Made by a program: the position numbers and the translations under genes. A stretch of DNA of 64,000 nt from NCBI RefSeq assembly GCF_042682545.1, contig NZ_JBHUHQ010000016.1; one strand, written 5' to 3'. How positions within the stretch are numbered: the stretch's first letter is position 1; each line of letters starts with the position of its first letter. Shown piece after piece: positions 1 through 8,078 of this stretch. The notes under the pieces are model-generated. The model had not been told where the DNA came from. It saw nothing but the letters and a program-made list of their open reading frames with translations, and ran no database searches. Origin of the DNA: Ornithinibacillus salinisoli (lineage in GTDB: Bacteria > Bacillota > Bacilli > Bacillales > Amphibacillaceae).

Positions 1-6
1 TCAGTC

Positions 7-537
7 ATGATTGTATATTGGCATATATTTTTAGCATTTTTTATCCCTGGAATATTGGGGTACGGTGGTGGCCCTGCCTCCATTCCTTTGGTAGAAAATG
101 AAGTAGTGAAGCGATATGAGTGGATGTCGGTACAGGAGTTTAGTGAGGTGTTAGCTTTAGCGAACTCCTTACCAGGACCGATCGCGACGAAAATGGCTGG
201 ATATATTGGTTATGAGGTTGGTGGAGTTTTTGGTGCGACAGTCGGGGTTTTTGCAACTGTTGCTCCATCGTTACTCATTATGATTGCTTTGTTAGGTGTT
301 TTATATAAATATAAAGATTCAAGCAAAGTGAAACGACTTACAATGTTCGTCCGTCCAGTCATTGCTATATTACTCGGGCTTATGGCGTGGAGGTTCTTCT
401 TTGAATCCTATGATGGAATTGGGTTATGGCACACGCTTATACTTACAATTGGGAGCTATTTATTAATTGAACGAGTAAAAATTCATCCTGCCTTTGTTAT
501 TATCGGTGCGTTTGTGTATGGTGGATTTTTGTTATAA
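7..537 (+). CDS. Chromate transporter (CHR family), half-size subunit
   Basis: A 176-residue membrane protein with the CHR-domain signature: the GYGGGPASIPL segment near residues 18-28 and the LANSLPGPIATKMAGYIGY block near residues 51-69. About five hydrophobic segments follow. Short CHR proteins usually occur as adjacent N- and C-type pairs that act together as one transporter for chromate or a related oxyanion; the partner would lie just upstream, outside the window. Six bases upstream of the ATG are visible, so the ribosome site cannot be judged. Family assignment is firm; the true substrate is unknown. Confidence 0.85.
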   Translation: MIVYWHIFLAFFIPGILGYGGGPASIPLVENEVVKRYEWMSVQEFSEVLALANSLPGPIATKMAGYIGYEVGGVFGATVGVFATVAPSLLIMIALLGVLYKYKDSSKVKRLTMFVRPVIAILLGLMAWRFFFESYDGIGLWHTLILTIGSYLLIERVKIHPAFVIIGAFVYGGFLL

Positions 538-543
538 AAATAA

Positions 544-583
544 CGAAAAAGCTAAGTTTCTCGGATGAGGAAACTTAGCTTTC
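544..583. terminator. Bidirectional intrinsic terminator
   Basis: A long perfect stem (CGAAAAAGCTAAGTTTC pairing with the GAAACTTAGCTTTCG side) with a short loop is flanked by A-rich and T-rich tails. It lies between two convergent genes and can serve both. Confidence 0.85.
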
Positions 584-587
584 GTTT

Positions 588-1373
588 TTATTCAATCAGT
601 CCTAGCTTTTTCAAGCCTTGGTATACACCTGATTCAGATACGGTTGTAGTTTGATGCTTGGCATACTGGATAAGGTCTGGATGAGCATTTCCCATTGCAA
701 ATCCTTCACCAACTATTTGAAGCATTTCTTTATCATTCATTCCATCACCAAATGCAATTGCAGATTGTTGGGGAATGTGAAGGTGTTCTAGGACACGTCT
801 AATTGCTTCTCCTTTATTAACTGTTTTCCGAATGACATCATAGGAATTGACAATCCCTTCAACATTAACTGGAGCAAGTCGAATGTCGTCTTCAAATTCA
901 TATAATGATATTTGCGACGGATCTAGGTTCATTATCGTTATACCTAATATTTGATCGGTCACATTCGAGTTAACACGTTCATTATGCTTTACCTGAAATG
1001 TTTCAATAAATTTATTGATAATTGGAGTGTCAAATGAAGTAAAGTAATTTTTTTCACTTGTGTAAAACACAAGCTCATGACCGTGTTCTTTTGCTATAGA
1101 TAAATATTCGTTAATAGTACTTTGTTTCATCGGCTCGTCAAGAATGGTTTTATTTTGATAAATCGCAAAAGCACCATTATAGCCAATAAAAGATTCCACA
1201 CCAAGTTCGTCTGCAAGCTCCCCAATTTCATGTAATGGCCTACCTGTTGCAAGAAAAATCTCTATTCCTTGTCTTTTTATTTGTGAAATTGCTTGTTTCG
1301 TTAATTTTGTATATGTATGGTCTGGTTTTAATATAGTTCCATCAATGTCTAAGAAGAGTATTTTGTAAGTCAT
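588..1373 (-). CDS. HAD-superfamily phosphatase, Cof-like subfamily
   Basis: A 261-residue cytosolic hydrolase. Motif I is FLDIDGTIL at residues 7-15 with the nucleophile and acid/base aspartates, motif II is the ATGRP segment, and motif III/IV is AFGDGMNDKEML near residue 208. The inserted C2-type cap domain and total length match Cof-type sugar or cofactor phosphate phosphatases (YkrA, YwpJ and relatives). An AAAGGAG site lies about seven bases before the ATG. The gene stands alone, so the substrate cannot be predicted. Confidence 0.9.
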   Translation of the reverse strand: MTYKILFLDIDGTILKPDHTYTKLTKQAISQIKRQGIEIFLATGRPLHEIGELADELGVESFIGYNGAFAIYQNKTILDEPMKQSTINEYLSIAKEHGHELVFYTSEKNYFTSFDTPIINKFIETFQVKHNERVNSNVTDQILGITIMNLDPSQISLYEFEDDIRLAPVNVEGIVNSYDVIRKTVNKGEAIRRVLEHLHIPQQSAIAFGDGMNDKEMLQIVGEGFAMGNAHPDLIQYAKHQTTTVSESGVYQGLKKLGLIE

Positions 1374-1450
1374 TGTAGTCTCCTTTAAGTTAGATATTCT
1401 AAGGATAGTTTAACATATTGGATAGGGGGAAGGGGATTTGGAGAATTGTA

Positions 1451-1534
1451 CTGGGCAAAAGGAGCGGGAATGTTGGACACGAACATTGCGAACATCGGAC
1501 GAATATGCACAAACTACAGATACCAATGCGCAAA
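1451..1534. repeat. Degenerate tandem array, 21-base period, four units
   Basis: Four consecutive 21-base units begin at 1451, 1472, 1493 and 1514. The last three are clearly alike (GAACATTGCGAA, GAATATGCACAAA and CCAATGCGCAAA endings); the first is weak. The period equals that of the array at 16510-16635. The rest of the 1374-1844 gap shows no coding frame; a TATAAT at 1636-1641 is a possible -10 box for the following lipoprotein, without a good -35. Confidence 0.5.
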
Positions 1535-1844
1535 TAAAAGCAACCGTCCAACTACTTTAACTAGTTCCATTTCGGTGGAGAAAAATTTAAATAACATAGA
1601 TTATATTTGAGGAAGATAAAAAATAAAGTATACTGTATAATGGTAATTACATATTTCGAAATTCTCTTAGTTTTATAAAATATGTAAAAGTTGATTTTTG
1701 CAAGGTGCTTGGAAACTAAAAAGAGAATCAAGTAAGCACAACTTCAGAATCTTCTTTCACTTATGAAGACATTACTTTCAAAAGGAGTATATTTACTTGT
1801 CCACCCATTAGTAAGATTGATGAATGATGGAAGAGGGGGAAATT

Positions 1845-2258
1845 ATGAGGATTATGTTTCTGGTTTTATTTTTGGGAATAACGTTACTTTTGGGAGGATG
1901 TGCTTCTGACACACATCCAATCTTAAAAGGAGCCTACCAAAGTGAAATAGATGGAGTAGGATATGTGGTTCAAATGTCATTTCAACCAGATAATAATAGT
2001 TTTGTTGAATATATTGAAGGTAGAGAAGTTGATAAAGGAATATATGAAAAAACGAGCAGTAATGTATATAAATTATTAAGTGACAAGCAAAGTTTTCAAA
2101 TTACATTAAACAAAGAAGATTCTTTTGAAATAAAAATTGCTAGTCTTAATAATGGAAATACAATTAAAATGAAAAAAATACAAGATACGCCAATTTATAT
2201 TGGAACAGAATTTGATGATGTGGAAAAGTATGAAGGTTTATTAGAACAAAATGATTGA
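1845..2258 (+). CDS. Small predicted lipoprotein of unknown function
   Basis: A 137-residue exported protein. The start at 1845 is preferred over the ATGs at 1824 and 1827 because GAGGGGG lies just before it and it gives a proper signal peptide: a basic start, a hydrophobic stretch and the lipobox LLLGGC, predicting cleavage and lipidation at that cysteine. The mature part is about 115 residues, charged, and probably beta-rich. I do not recognise a family. It stands alone between non-coding stretches. Confidence 0.75.
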   Translation: MRIMFLVLFLGITLLLGGCASDTHPILKGAYQSEIDGVGYVVQMSFQPDNNSFVEYIEGREVDKGIYEKTSSNVYKLLSDKQSFQITLNKEDSFEIKIASLNNGNTIKMKKIQDTPIYIGTEFDDVEKYEGLLEQND

Positions 2259-2441
2259 TACAATCTATATCACAAAAATGCTTATTAGGGGGCGGAATTA
2301 TTTATATAATGTGAGAAAGGCTGTGAAGTTATTTGAGTGGTTATAAAGCAATACCGAAATTAAACCATTTGCCGAAATCCATTCTTTTGATAGATTACTA
2401 AGTTATTTTACATAATAAACATAACAAAACAATTTAACAAA

Positions 2442-2475
2442 CAGATCGCTTGGATTTTATTATCCAAGCGATCTG
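2442..2475 (-). terminator. Intrinsic terminator of pepF
   Basis: A 13-base perfect inverted repeat (CAGATCGCTTGGA pairing with TCCAAGCGATCTG) with an eight-base loop. The T-rich flank is on the minus strand, downstream of the peptidase gene that ends at 2539; it may also stop the convergent lipoprotein transcript. Confidence 0.75.
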
Positions 2476-2538
2476 TCTTGTGACATTTTCTCCACAGGAT
2501 CGGGAATACTTAACTACTACTTACGGTTGCTTAACATT

Positions 2539-4236
2539 TTACAATGCTTGATCATCAACAGATTCAAGCCATTTTTCAATTTCATCTACTACAGATTCTA
2601 CGGATCCTTCTTCAAAAGGAGAGCGGAGATTCGCAGCTTCAACTAATCCTAAGAAGGCTTTAGATCCACCTAATTTACATAGGTTTAGATAATCATTCCA
2701 TGCTGCCTCACGCTCTTCCCGGGATCGTTTCCAAAATTGGAAGGCACAGATTTGTGCTAATGTATAATCAATGTAATAGAATGGCACTTCATAAATATGA
2801 CCTTGACGTTGCCATACTGCACCGGATTGCCAGTACGGAATGTCTTCATAATCACGATGCGGTAAATAAGTTTCCTCTAGTTTTTTCCAAGCTGCTTTAC
2901 GTTCTGCCGGAGTCCAATCTGGATTTTCATATACCAAGTGTTGGAACTCATCAACTGCAACACCATAAGGCAAGAAGCTTAATCCGCTAGCTAAGTGTGA
3001 GTATTTATATTTATCGGTATCTTCCTTAAAGAACAGTTCCATCCACGGCCATGTAAAGAATTCCATACTCATGGAATGAATTTCAGCTGACTCGTGTGTT
3101 GGGAAAACGTATTCTGGAATCCCGATATTACGACTTGAGTAAGCCTGGAATGCATGACCAGCTTCATGTGTTAATACATCCACATCACCGGAAGTACCAT
3201 TGAAGTTAGCGAAAATAAATGGTGATTCGTAATCCTCAATAAATGTACAGTAACCACCAGCTTCTTTTCCTTTCTGAGCTTCTAAGTCCATTAAGTTACG
3301 ATCTAGCATGAAATGGAAAAATTCATTTGTTTCATCAGAAAGTTCTTCGTACATCTGTTTCCCATTTTCAATAATCCATTCTGGGCTACCTTTAGGTGTT
3401 GGATTACCGCTTTTAAATTCAAGGTTTTCATCATAGAATTTTAAGGAATCAACTCCGATTCGATTTGCCTGCTTTTCGTATAATTTGGATACAAGTGGGA
3501 CGATGTAGTCACGTACCTGCTTGCGGAACACATCAACCATATCTGCATTATAGTCAATGCGTAACATGCGTACATAACCTAATTCTACAAAGTTTTTGTA
3601 ACCTAGTTTTGTAGCGATTTCATGACGGATCTTTACTAGTTGATCATAAATATCATCAAATTTTTCTGCATTATTTTCAAAAAATCCAGAGCTTGCTTGG
3701 ATCGCTTGTTTACGTACATTTCTATCTTTATCTTGTGTAAATGGTCCAAGTTGTGCCAAAGTATATGTTTTCCCTTGAAATTCTACTTCAGCAGAAGCGA
3801 CAAGCTTGGAGTATTCCGATGTTAATTTGTTTTCTTTTTGCAATAAGCTGATTACTTCTGGAGAAAAAGCCTTGATTTGATAGTCTGCTAGACTAAATAG
3901 CTGAGATCCCCACTTTTGTTCTAATTCATCACGGAAAGGAGTTTTTACTAATTCCTTATAAAAATCCGTATATAGTTCTTGTAATTCAGGACTCTTTTCA
4001 TCCCAAAAGTCACGTTCCTTTTGGTAAAAATCATCATTCGTATTAATAGATGCTCGTATATACACTAAATTAAATAATGTTGATAGACGATTACGAAATG
4101 CATTGATTTTTTCAATGGCTTTATTTTGTCCTTCAACTGTAGTAGCTGTTGAAAATGATTCTAATAAGCCTCGAAATGTTTGTTTCTCATTTTCTAAGTC
4201 TGGTCTGTCATATTTATAATCTTCAAATTTAAGCAT
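2539..4236 (-). CDS. pepF: Oligoendopeptidase F, M3 metallopeptidase family
   Basis: A 565-residue cytosolic zinc peptidase that cuts oligopeptides. The zinc motif HEAGH lies in the segment LTHEAGHAFQAYSS; the downstream ESAEIHSMSMEF block supplies the third ligand, as in M3 enzymes. An upstream in-frame start at 4281 would add 15 residues, but GAGGAGGG lies just before the ATG at 4236, so that start is used. The length is typical of the pepF/M3 branch. Monocistronic, with its own terminator. Confidence 0.92.
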   Translation of the reverse strand: MLKFEDYKYDRPDLENEKQTFRGLLESFSTATTVEGQNKAIEKINAFRNRLSTLFNLVYIRASINTNDDFYQKERDFWDEKSPELQELYTDFYKELVKTPFRDELEQKWGSQLFSLADYQIKAFSPEVISLLQKENKLTSEYSKLVASAEVEFQGKTYTLAQLGPFTQDKDRNVRKQAIQASSGFFENNAEKFDDIYDQLVKIRHEIATKLGYKNFVELGYVRMLRIDYNADMVDVFRKQVRDYIVPLVSKLYEKQANRIGVDSLKFYDENLEFKSGNPTPKGSPEWIIENGKQMYEELSDETNEFFHFMLDRNLMDLEAQKGKEAGGYCTFIEDYESPFIFANFNGTSGDVDVLTHEAGHAFQAYSSRNIGIPEYVFPTHESAEIHSMSMEFFTWPWMELFFKEDTDKYKYSHLASGLSFLPYGVAVDEFQHLVYENPDWTPAERKAAWKKLEETYLPHRDYEDIPYWQSGAVWQRQGHIYEVPFYYIDYTLAQICAFQFWKRSREEREAAWNDYLNLCKLGGSKAFLGLVEAANLRSPFEEGSVESVVDEIEKWLESVDDQAL

Positions 4237-4384
4237 ATGTACCCTCCTCTTATACCTTAAGTATACGACATTTTTTGCCAAATTCCTGTTAGAAGGATTA
4301 AATTTTTATAATTTTTTGGCTGTGAGGTTTTAAATTTTCTATCCAGGAAAAGTGCAAAGAAGTCATTCGCCATAATACCAAGTT

Positions 4385-4413
4385 TTTAAAGATGATTATA
4401 ATCCTGTTATAAT
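4385..4413 (+). promoter_or_regulatory. SigA-type promoter, extended -10
   Basis: TATAAT at 4408-4413 is preceded by TGT (extended -10), and a weak -35 TTTAAA lies at 4385-4390 with a 17-base spacer. It is placed to drive the DUF2164-ywbE pair. Confidence 0.6.
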
Positions 4414-4442
4414 AAGATTAATGAAGAAAAAGGGTGAATAGA

Positions 4443-4670
4443 ATGAAACCAAAATTTGAATTATCCAATGAGCAAAAAGATGAAATGGTTCAAATGATAC
4501 AAGCATATTTTATTGAAGAACAGAATGAGGAGATTGGAAATTTAAAAGCAATGCTAATATTGGACTTTATCATGGAAAAGCTTGCACCGGTTTTTTATAA
4601 TCAAGGTGTGGAAGATAGCCATAGATATATGGCACAAAAGCTGGACGATATATTTGAAATACAAAAATGA
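4443..4670 (+). CDS. DUF2164 family protein
   Basis: A 75-residue acidic, largely helical protein matching the DUF2164 family (about 80 residues), with the conserved core around residues 29-45 (GNLKAMLILDFIMEKLAP) and the FYNQGVEDS segment. A GTG at 4434 is in frame, but the ATG at 4443, eight bases after AAAAGGG, is the better start. Function unknown. It lies 19 bases upstream of ywbE and probably shares its transcript. Confidence 0.75.
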   Translation: MKPKFELSNEQKDEMVQMIQAYFIEEQNEEIGNLKAMLILDFIMEKLAPVFYNQGVEDSHRYMAQKLDDIFEIQK

Positions 4671-4689
4671 CTTAGAGGTGTAACATATT

Positions 4690-4881
4690 ATGGATGGTAG
4701 ATATCGTAAAAATATAGAACCTGGAATAGAAGTAGACATTGTACTTAAAAAAGATCAAAAAACAGAGCGAACAACTCCTGGAATTGTAAAGGATTTGCTT
4801 ACCAATTCATCCTTTCTTCCACATGGAATGAAAGTCCGTTTGACAGATGGTCAAGTAGGAAGAGTTAAGAATATAAAATAA
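4690..4881 (+). CDS. ywbE: YwbE family protein (DUF2196)
   Basis: A 63-residue basic protein with the full YwbE pattern: the RYRKNIEPGIEVDIVLKKDQ start, then TPGIVKDLLTNS and the HGMKVRLTDGQVGRV end. This resembles a small SH3/KOW-like beta barrel. The role is unknown; a nucleic-acid or ribosome-related role is only inference from the basic barrel. An AGAGGTG site lies upstream of the ATG. A strong terminator follows. Confidence 0.85.
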   Translation: MDGRYRKNIEPGIEVDIVLKKDQKTERTTPGIVKDLLTNSSFLPHGMKVRLTDGQVGRVKNIK

Positions 4882-4921
4882 CTGTATAGGTAAAGGAATA
4901 TGAGGGAGGATTTTTTTAATA

Positions 4922-4954
4922 AAACTGCCCGTTCATTGATTGAAACGGGCAGTT
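4922..4954. terminator. Bidirectional intrinsic terminator
   Basis: An 11-base perfect stem AACTGCCCGTT pairs with AACGGGCAGTT, with T-rich sequence on both outer sides. It separates ywbE from the convergent symporter gene. Confidence 0.85.
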
Positions 4955-4964
4955 ATTTTTTTCT

Positions 4965-6161
4965 TTAAGCGGCTTCACGTTTCTTTTCAGATGCATCTAC
5001 AACAAGACTTGCTGTAGCATCACCCATGATGTTAACGGATGTCCGCATCATATCTAGTACGCGGTCAACACCCGCAATAAGAGCAATACCTTCTAATGGT
5101 AAACCGACTGCAGTCAAAACCATAATTAACGTAACCATACCTGCACCAGGTACTCCTGCTGCTCCAATAGATGCAAGTGTAGCGATTAGAGCAACAATAA
5201 GGATTTGACCAAACGATAATGTTTCTCCAAAATATTGTGCTATAAATACAACAGCAATACCTTGGTAAAGAGCTGTACCATCCATGTTGATAGTTGCACC
5301 TAATGGCAGGACAAAGCTACTAGTTTCCTTAGATACTCCCAAATTTTCCTGTGTGTTTTTCATTGTTACTGGTAATGTACCTGAGCTGCTACACGTACTG
5401 AACGCTACGGTTGCAGCAGGGAAAATACCTTTAAAAAACTGGATTGGACTTAACTTGCCAAATGTTTTCACAGCAGTGGAATAAACGATCACAACATGAA
5501 CGAGACATGCAATGAATAGCGCTAGAATTAATTTAATCAGTGGCAATAAAACACCAGCACCATATTCACCAACAATTGGAGCTAGTAGACCAAATATACC
5601 AATTGGAACAAGTTTCATAATAATACCTGTTATCTTGTACATGATTTCTGCTAATCCGTCAAAGAATCGCTGTACTGGTGATGCCTTTTCTCCAACTAAT
5701 TTAATACCAATTCCTAAGAAGATAGCAAAGAAGATTATTTGTAACATATTTCCTGTAGTTAGTGCTTCAATGGGGTTTGTAGGGATTATATTTAATAATG
5801 TATCGACAACACTTTGTGTTTCACTAGATGGAACAGCTTCTTCATTTATTGTTACATCTACTCCTGAACCTGGGGAAAATACGTATCCAGCAAGTAAGCC
5901 AATTGAAATAGCAATAAAACTAGTTATTAAATAGTACGAGATCGTCTTTCCACCTAAACGACCAAGTTTTTTTACGTCCCCGGCACTTGTTACACCTACA
6001 ACAATTGTCGAGAGAACTAATGGTACAATGATAAACATAATAAGACGTAAAAATAAATCCCCAAGTGGTGCAACATTGCTTGCTCCATCTCCAAATACTA
6101 ACCCAACAATAACAGCAAGAAGGAATGCACCGACAATTTGGTAAACAAAGCTTTTCTTCAT
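4965..6161 (-). CDS. Dicarboxylate/glutamate:cation symporter, DAACS family
   Basis: A 398-residue membrane protein of the GltP/GltT/DctA family that imports glutamate, aspartate or C4-dicarboxylates with sodium or protons. Diagnostic features are the serine-rich hairpin FSTCSSSGTLPVT, the NMDGTALYQG cation/substrate motif and the second hairpin segment GAAGVPGAGMV, spread over about eight membrane helices and two re-entrant loops. The start is the ATG at 6161 after AAGGAG. Which substrate it carries cannot be read from the sequence. Confidence 0.9.
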   Translation of the reverse strand: MKKSFVYQIVGAFLLAVIVGLVFGDGASNVAPLGDLFLRLIMFIIVPLVLSTIVVGVTSAGDVKKLGRLGGKTISYYLITSFIAISIGLLAGYVFSPGSGVDVTINEEAVPSSETQSVVDTLLNIIPTNPIEALTTGNMLQIIFFAIFLGIGIKLVGEKASPVQRFFDGLAEIMYKITGIIMKLVPIGIFGLLAPIVGEYGAGVLLPLIKLILALFIACLVHVVIVYSTAVKTFGKLSPIQFFKGIFPAATVAFSTCSSSGTLPVTMKNTQENLGVSKETSSFVLPLGATINMDGTALYQGIAVVFIAQYFGETLSFGQILIVALIATLASIGAAGVPGAGMVTLIMVLTAVGLPLEGIALIAGVDRVLDMMRTSVNIMGDATASLVVDASEKKREAA

Positions 6162-6221
6162 GTAATTCTCCTTTCTAATTTGTTATTTTTTTAATTTTTG
6201 TATTTTATCCCCCCTTTTTAG

Positions 6222-6278
6222 GATAAAAGGAATAAAACGCTTACATAATTGTGTTTAGACACACTCATTCCTTTTATC
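6222..6278 (-). promoter_or_regulatory. Nested inverted repeats upstream of the symporter gene
   Basis: A 12-base perfect inverted repeat (GATAAAAGGAAT at 6222-6233 and its complement at 6267-6278) encloses a smaller hairpin (TGTGT-TTAG-ACACA, 6250-6263) and a cre-like AAAACGCTTACA lacking the initial TG. Its position in the 281-base gap before the symporter suggests an operator or leader hairpin. Function is inference. Confidence 0.4.
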
Positions 6279-6373
6279 ATTACTTAAATAATATTCTAAT
6301 AATTACAAATATATTTATTTAAGTCAATACTTTTTTTGAAAATAATAGGATATTAATAAGGGGGGATTTTGCA

Positions 6374-6402
6374 TTGACTTGTGTAACAAAGATTTGTAGA
6401 CT
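6374..6402 (+). promoter_or_regulatory. SigA-type promoter
   Basis: TTGACT at 6374-6379, a 17-base spacer and TAGACT at 6397-6402, about 40 bases upstream of the small membrane protein gene. Confidence 0.5.
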
Positions 6403-6442
6403 GAAAGTGATTTAAAATTAAAAATATTTAAAATGAGGTGAG

Positions 6443-6730
6443 ATGGTGGACATCGTACAATCTGTCATTACGATTAGTGCTGTATTAGGAGCGTTAGCGA
6501 TTATATTGGGTTTCCTATTAATAAAACTGTTTCAACATGCAACTTATTTGTTTTACTTTCCAAGTCTTGTCTTATTTGGAAGCGGAATAGTCTTTATACT
6601 TTCAACAATGGCCCTGGAAGGGATAGAAATTTTGGGAGCAGGTTTAGGAGGATGGGGAATAGCTGCGTTATTTGCGTCTTTACTTAGCTTTTTTGTTACA
6701 ACGGTTACTGATGTTTATGCTAGAGCATAG
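6443..6730 (+). CDS. Small four-helix membrane protein, unknown function
   Basis: A 95-residue protein that is almost entirely hydrophobic, with about three to four membrane spans (residues 8-28, 35-55 and 62-90) and no catalytic motif. GAGGTGA lies only two bases before the ATG at 6443, so the GTG at 6446 may be the true start. I do not recognise a family; it is a typical Bacillaceae orphan membrane protein. Confidence 0.65.
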   Translation: MVDIVQSVITISAVLGALAIILGFLLIKLFQHATYLFYFPSLVLFGSGIVFILSTMALEGIEILGAGLGGWGIAALFASLLSFFVTTVTDVYARA

Positions 6731-6741
6731 AAATCATAACA

Positions 6742-6765
6742 AAGCTCAGTCCTATGACTGAGCTT
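6742..6765 (+). terminator. Probable terminator hairpin
   Basis: AAGCTCAGT pairs with ACTGAGCTT around a six-base loop, followed by a mixed T-rich tail. It lies between the convergent small membrane protein gene and cvfB. Confidence 0.55.
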
Positions 6766-6797
6766 CGTACATTATTTTTACTATAAGATTGGAGGAA

Positions 6798-7655
6798 CTA
6801 CTCTTTTAAATACGTCTTCCCATCACGTTGTTCAATTTTTTCTTCTTTCAATAATTTTCCAAGTGCCCGTTTAAATGCAGCTTTACTAATATTAAATGTT
6901 CCGCGAATATCATCGGGGTCACTTTTATCACTAAATGGTATCATGCCACCGCTTTCTTTTATGTGCTCTAAAATGTCTGAAGCATCATCAACTATTCCAT
7001 GTTGTTTCAACGGCCTTAGTGATACATTCAAGGTGCCATCTTCTTTTACTTCGATAACACGACCTTGGACTACTTCACCAAGACGCGGTTCTTCTTTTCG
7101 CTCTGTATGATGGATGAATCCTCGATAATTTTCTTCCGTTAGGATAGCGGAACCTTCTTTATTTGTATGGTATACTTTCCCACTTATCTGTTCGTTAAGT
7201 AATTCGACAGGAGCTACTTCATATATTCTACCGATTACGCCGTCGGTTGCTGGAATGGCTAGTAATCGGCCTTTTCGATCTTTACCTAGAGTGACATAAA
7301 GCTGATCACCTTCTTTAGGCCATACTTTTTCGAATAGTGGTAAGTCGTCTAGGGAGACAAGGATTTGTTTCGTTGTCCCAATGTCTACGAAAGCCCCTAA
7401 GTTCGGAATAACTTCTACGACTTCAGCCCATCCGTATGTATCCATTACAATAGTAGGAAGTTTGGTTGTTGCGATGGTGTTATCTTTCTTATCTTGATAT
7501 AAAAACACATCTACTGCTTGATCTTGTTCAAGTTCTTTATCCGTCTCGTTATGATGTAAAAGTGCTTCAAGCATTTCTTTTTGCAATACGTATCCTGTAT
7601 CAATTTTTCGTGCAACAGTCATAGTTTGAATCGTTCCAATTGGTAATGTTTGCAT
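6798..7655 (-). CDS. cvfB: CvfB-type S1-like RNA-binding protein
   Basis: A 285-residue cytosolic protein with the CvfB/YitL layout: three S1-like OB folds and a C-terminal winged helix. The second OB fold shows GWAEVVEVIPNLGAFVDIG near residues 74-92 and the third shows the VVQGRVIEVKEDGTLNVSLRP segment. The winged helix is the FNISKAAFKRALGKLLKE segment near the C-terminus. Family members bind RNA and influence virulence and growth genes; the target here is unknown. The start is the ATG after AAGGAAGG. Confidence 0.9.
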   Translation of the reverse strand: MQTLPIGTIQTMTVARKIDTGYVLQKEMLEALLHHNETDKELEQDQAVDVFLYQDKKDNTIATTKLPTIVMDTYGWAEVVEVIPNLGAFVDIGTTKQILVSLDDLPLFEKVWPKEGDQLYVTLGKDRKGRLLAIPATDGVIGRIYEVAPVELLNEQISGKVYHTNKEGSAILTEENYRGFIHHTERKEEPRLGEVVQGRVIEVKEDGTLNVSLRPLKQHGIVDDASDILEHIKESGGMIPFSDKSDPDDIRGTFNISKAAFKRALGKLLKEEKIEQRDGKTYLKE

Positions 7656-7682
7656 TACTATCCTTCCTTTTTTATGTATTGG

Positions 7683-7718
7683 AAAAGGGGCACCCCTTAC
7701 TAAAAGAGTACCCCTTTT
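7683..7718 (+). terminator. Hairpin with terminator-like tail upstream of cvfB
   Basis: AAAAGGGG at 7683-7690 pairs with CCCCTTTT at 7711-7718, followed by GTTTA on the plus strand. It lies in the cvfB leader region but points away from cvfB. It may stop a plus-strand transcript, or act as a leader structure. Confidence 0.4.
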
Positions 7719-7754
7719 GTTTATAAAGTAACACGTAAGTTTTATTTTTATTTT

Positions 7755-8030
7755 TAACTCCTGAGTTTATCAGGTCTGGAAATTCTGTCTTGCAGCTTGT
7801 TGAAAGCTGGGTTTTGCTGTCATCTTACTTTAAGCTCGGTTAACGCACTCCGAGTTTCTTCGAATTTCTCTATCCGCGGTACATGTTCCACTGGATGTCC
7901 TCTAACTTAAGCAACGTAAGCCCTACCTGCTCTTACGTCCTTGCGACCCTGTAGTCGCGCCAGTGTGAATAAGCATCTTCAAAAACATTGTAGAATGCCA
8001 GAACACTTAAATGTTACTTTAGTAACTTTG
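7755..8030. other. Hairpin-rich non-coding region, possible structured RNA or element remnant
   Basis: This stretch has no open gene on either strand and looks richer in G+C than its surroundings. It carries six short perfect hairpins: CCTGA/TCAGG (7760-7774), CAGCTT/AAGCTG (7793-7809), CTCGG/CCGAG (7835-7854), ACGTAAG/CTTACGT (7914-7938), CGAC/GTCG (7944-7957) and GTTAC/GTAAC (8013-8026). It could be a structured RNA, the tail of a degraded IS200/IS605-type element or a dispersed intergenic repeat. The sequence alone does not decide, nor which strand is transcribed. Confidence 0.35.
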
Positions 8031-8078
8031 TTATCTTCTCATGAATACTAAAATTTGTCAAATATCGCCCGAATTGAT

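Noticed and set aside
1607..1641. Promoter with TTGAGG and TATAAT before the small lipoprotein
   Set aside because: The spacing is 23 bases, too long for a normal promoter; only the -10 box is mentioned.
2700..3825. Plus-strand ORFs opposite pepF
   Set aside because: Shadow frames of a well-supported peptidase gene; no start signals.
7860..8010. Minus-strand short frame (about 26 codons) that could be the tail of a transposase
   Set aside because: Too short and without a recognisable motif; kept only as one possible explanation of the hairpin-rich region.
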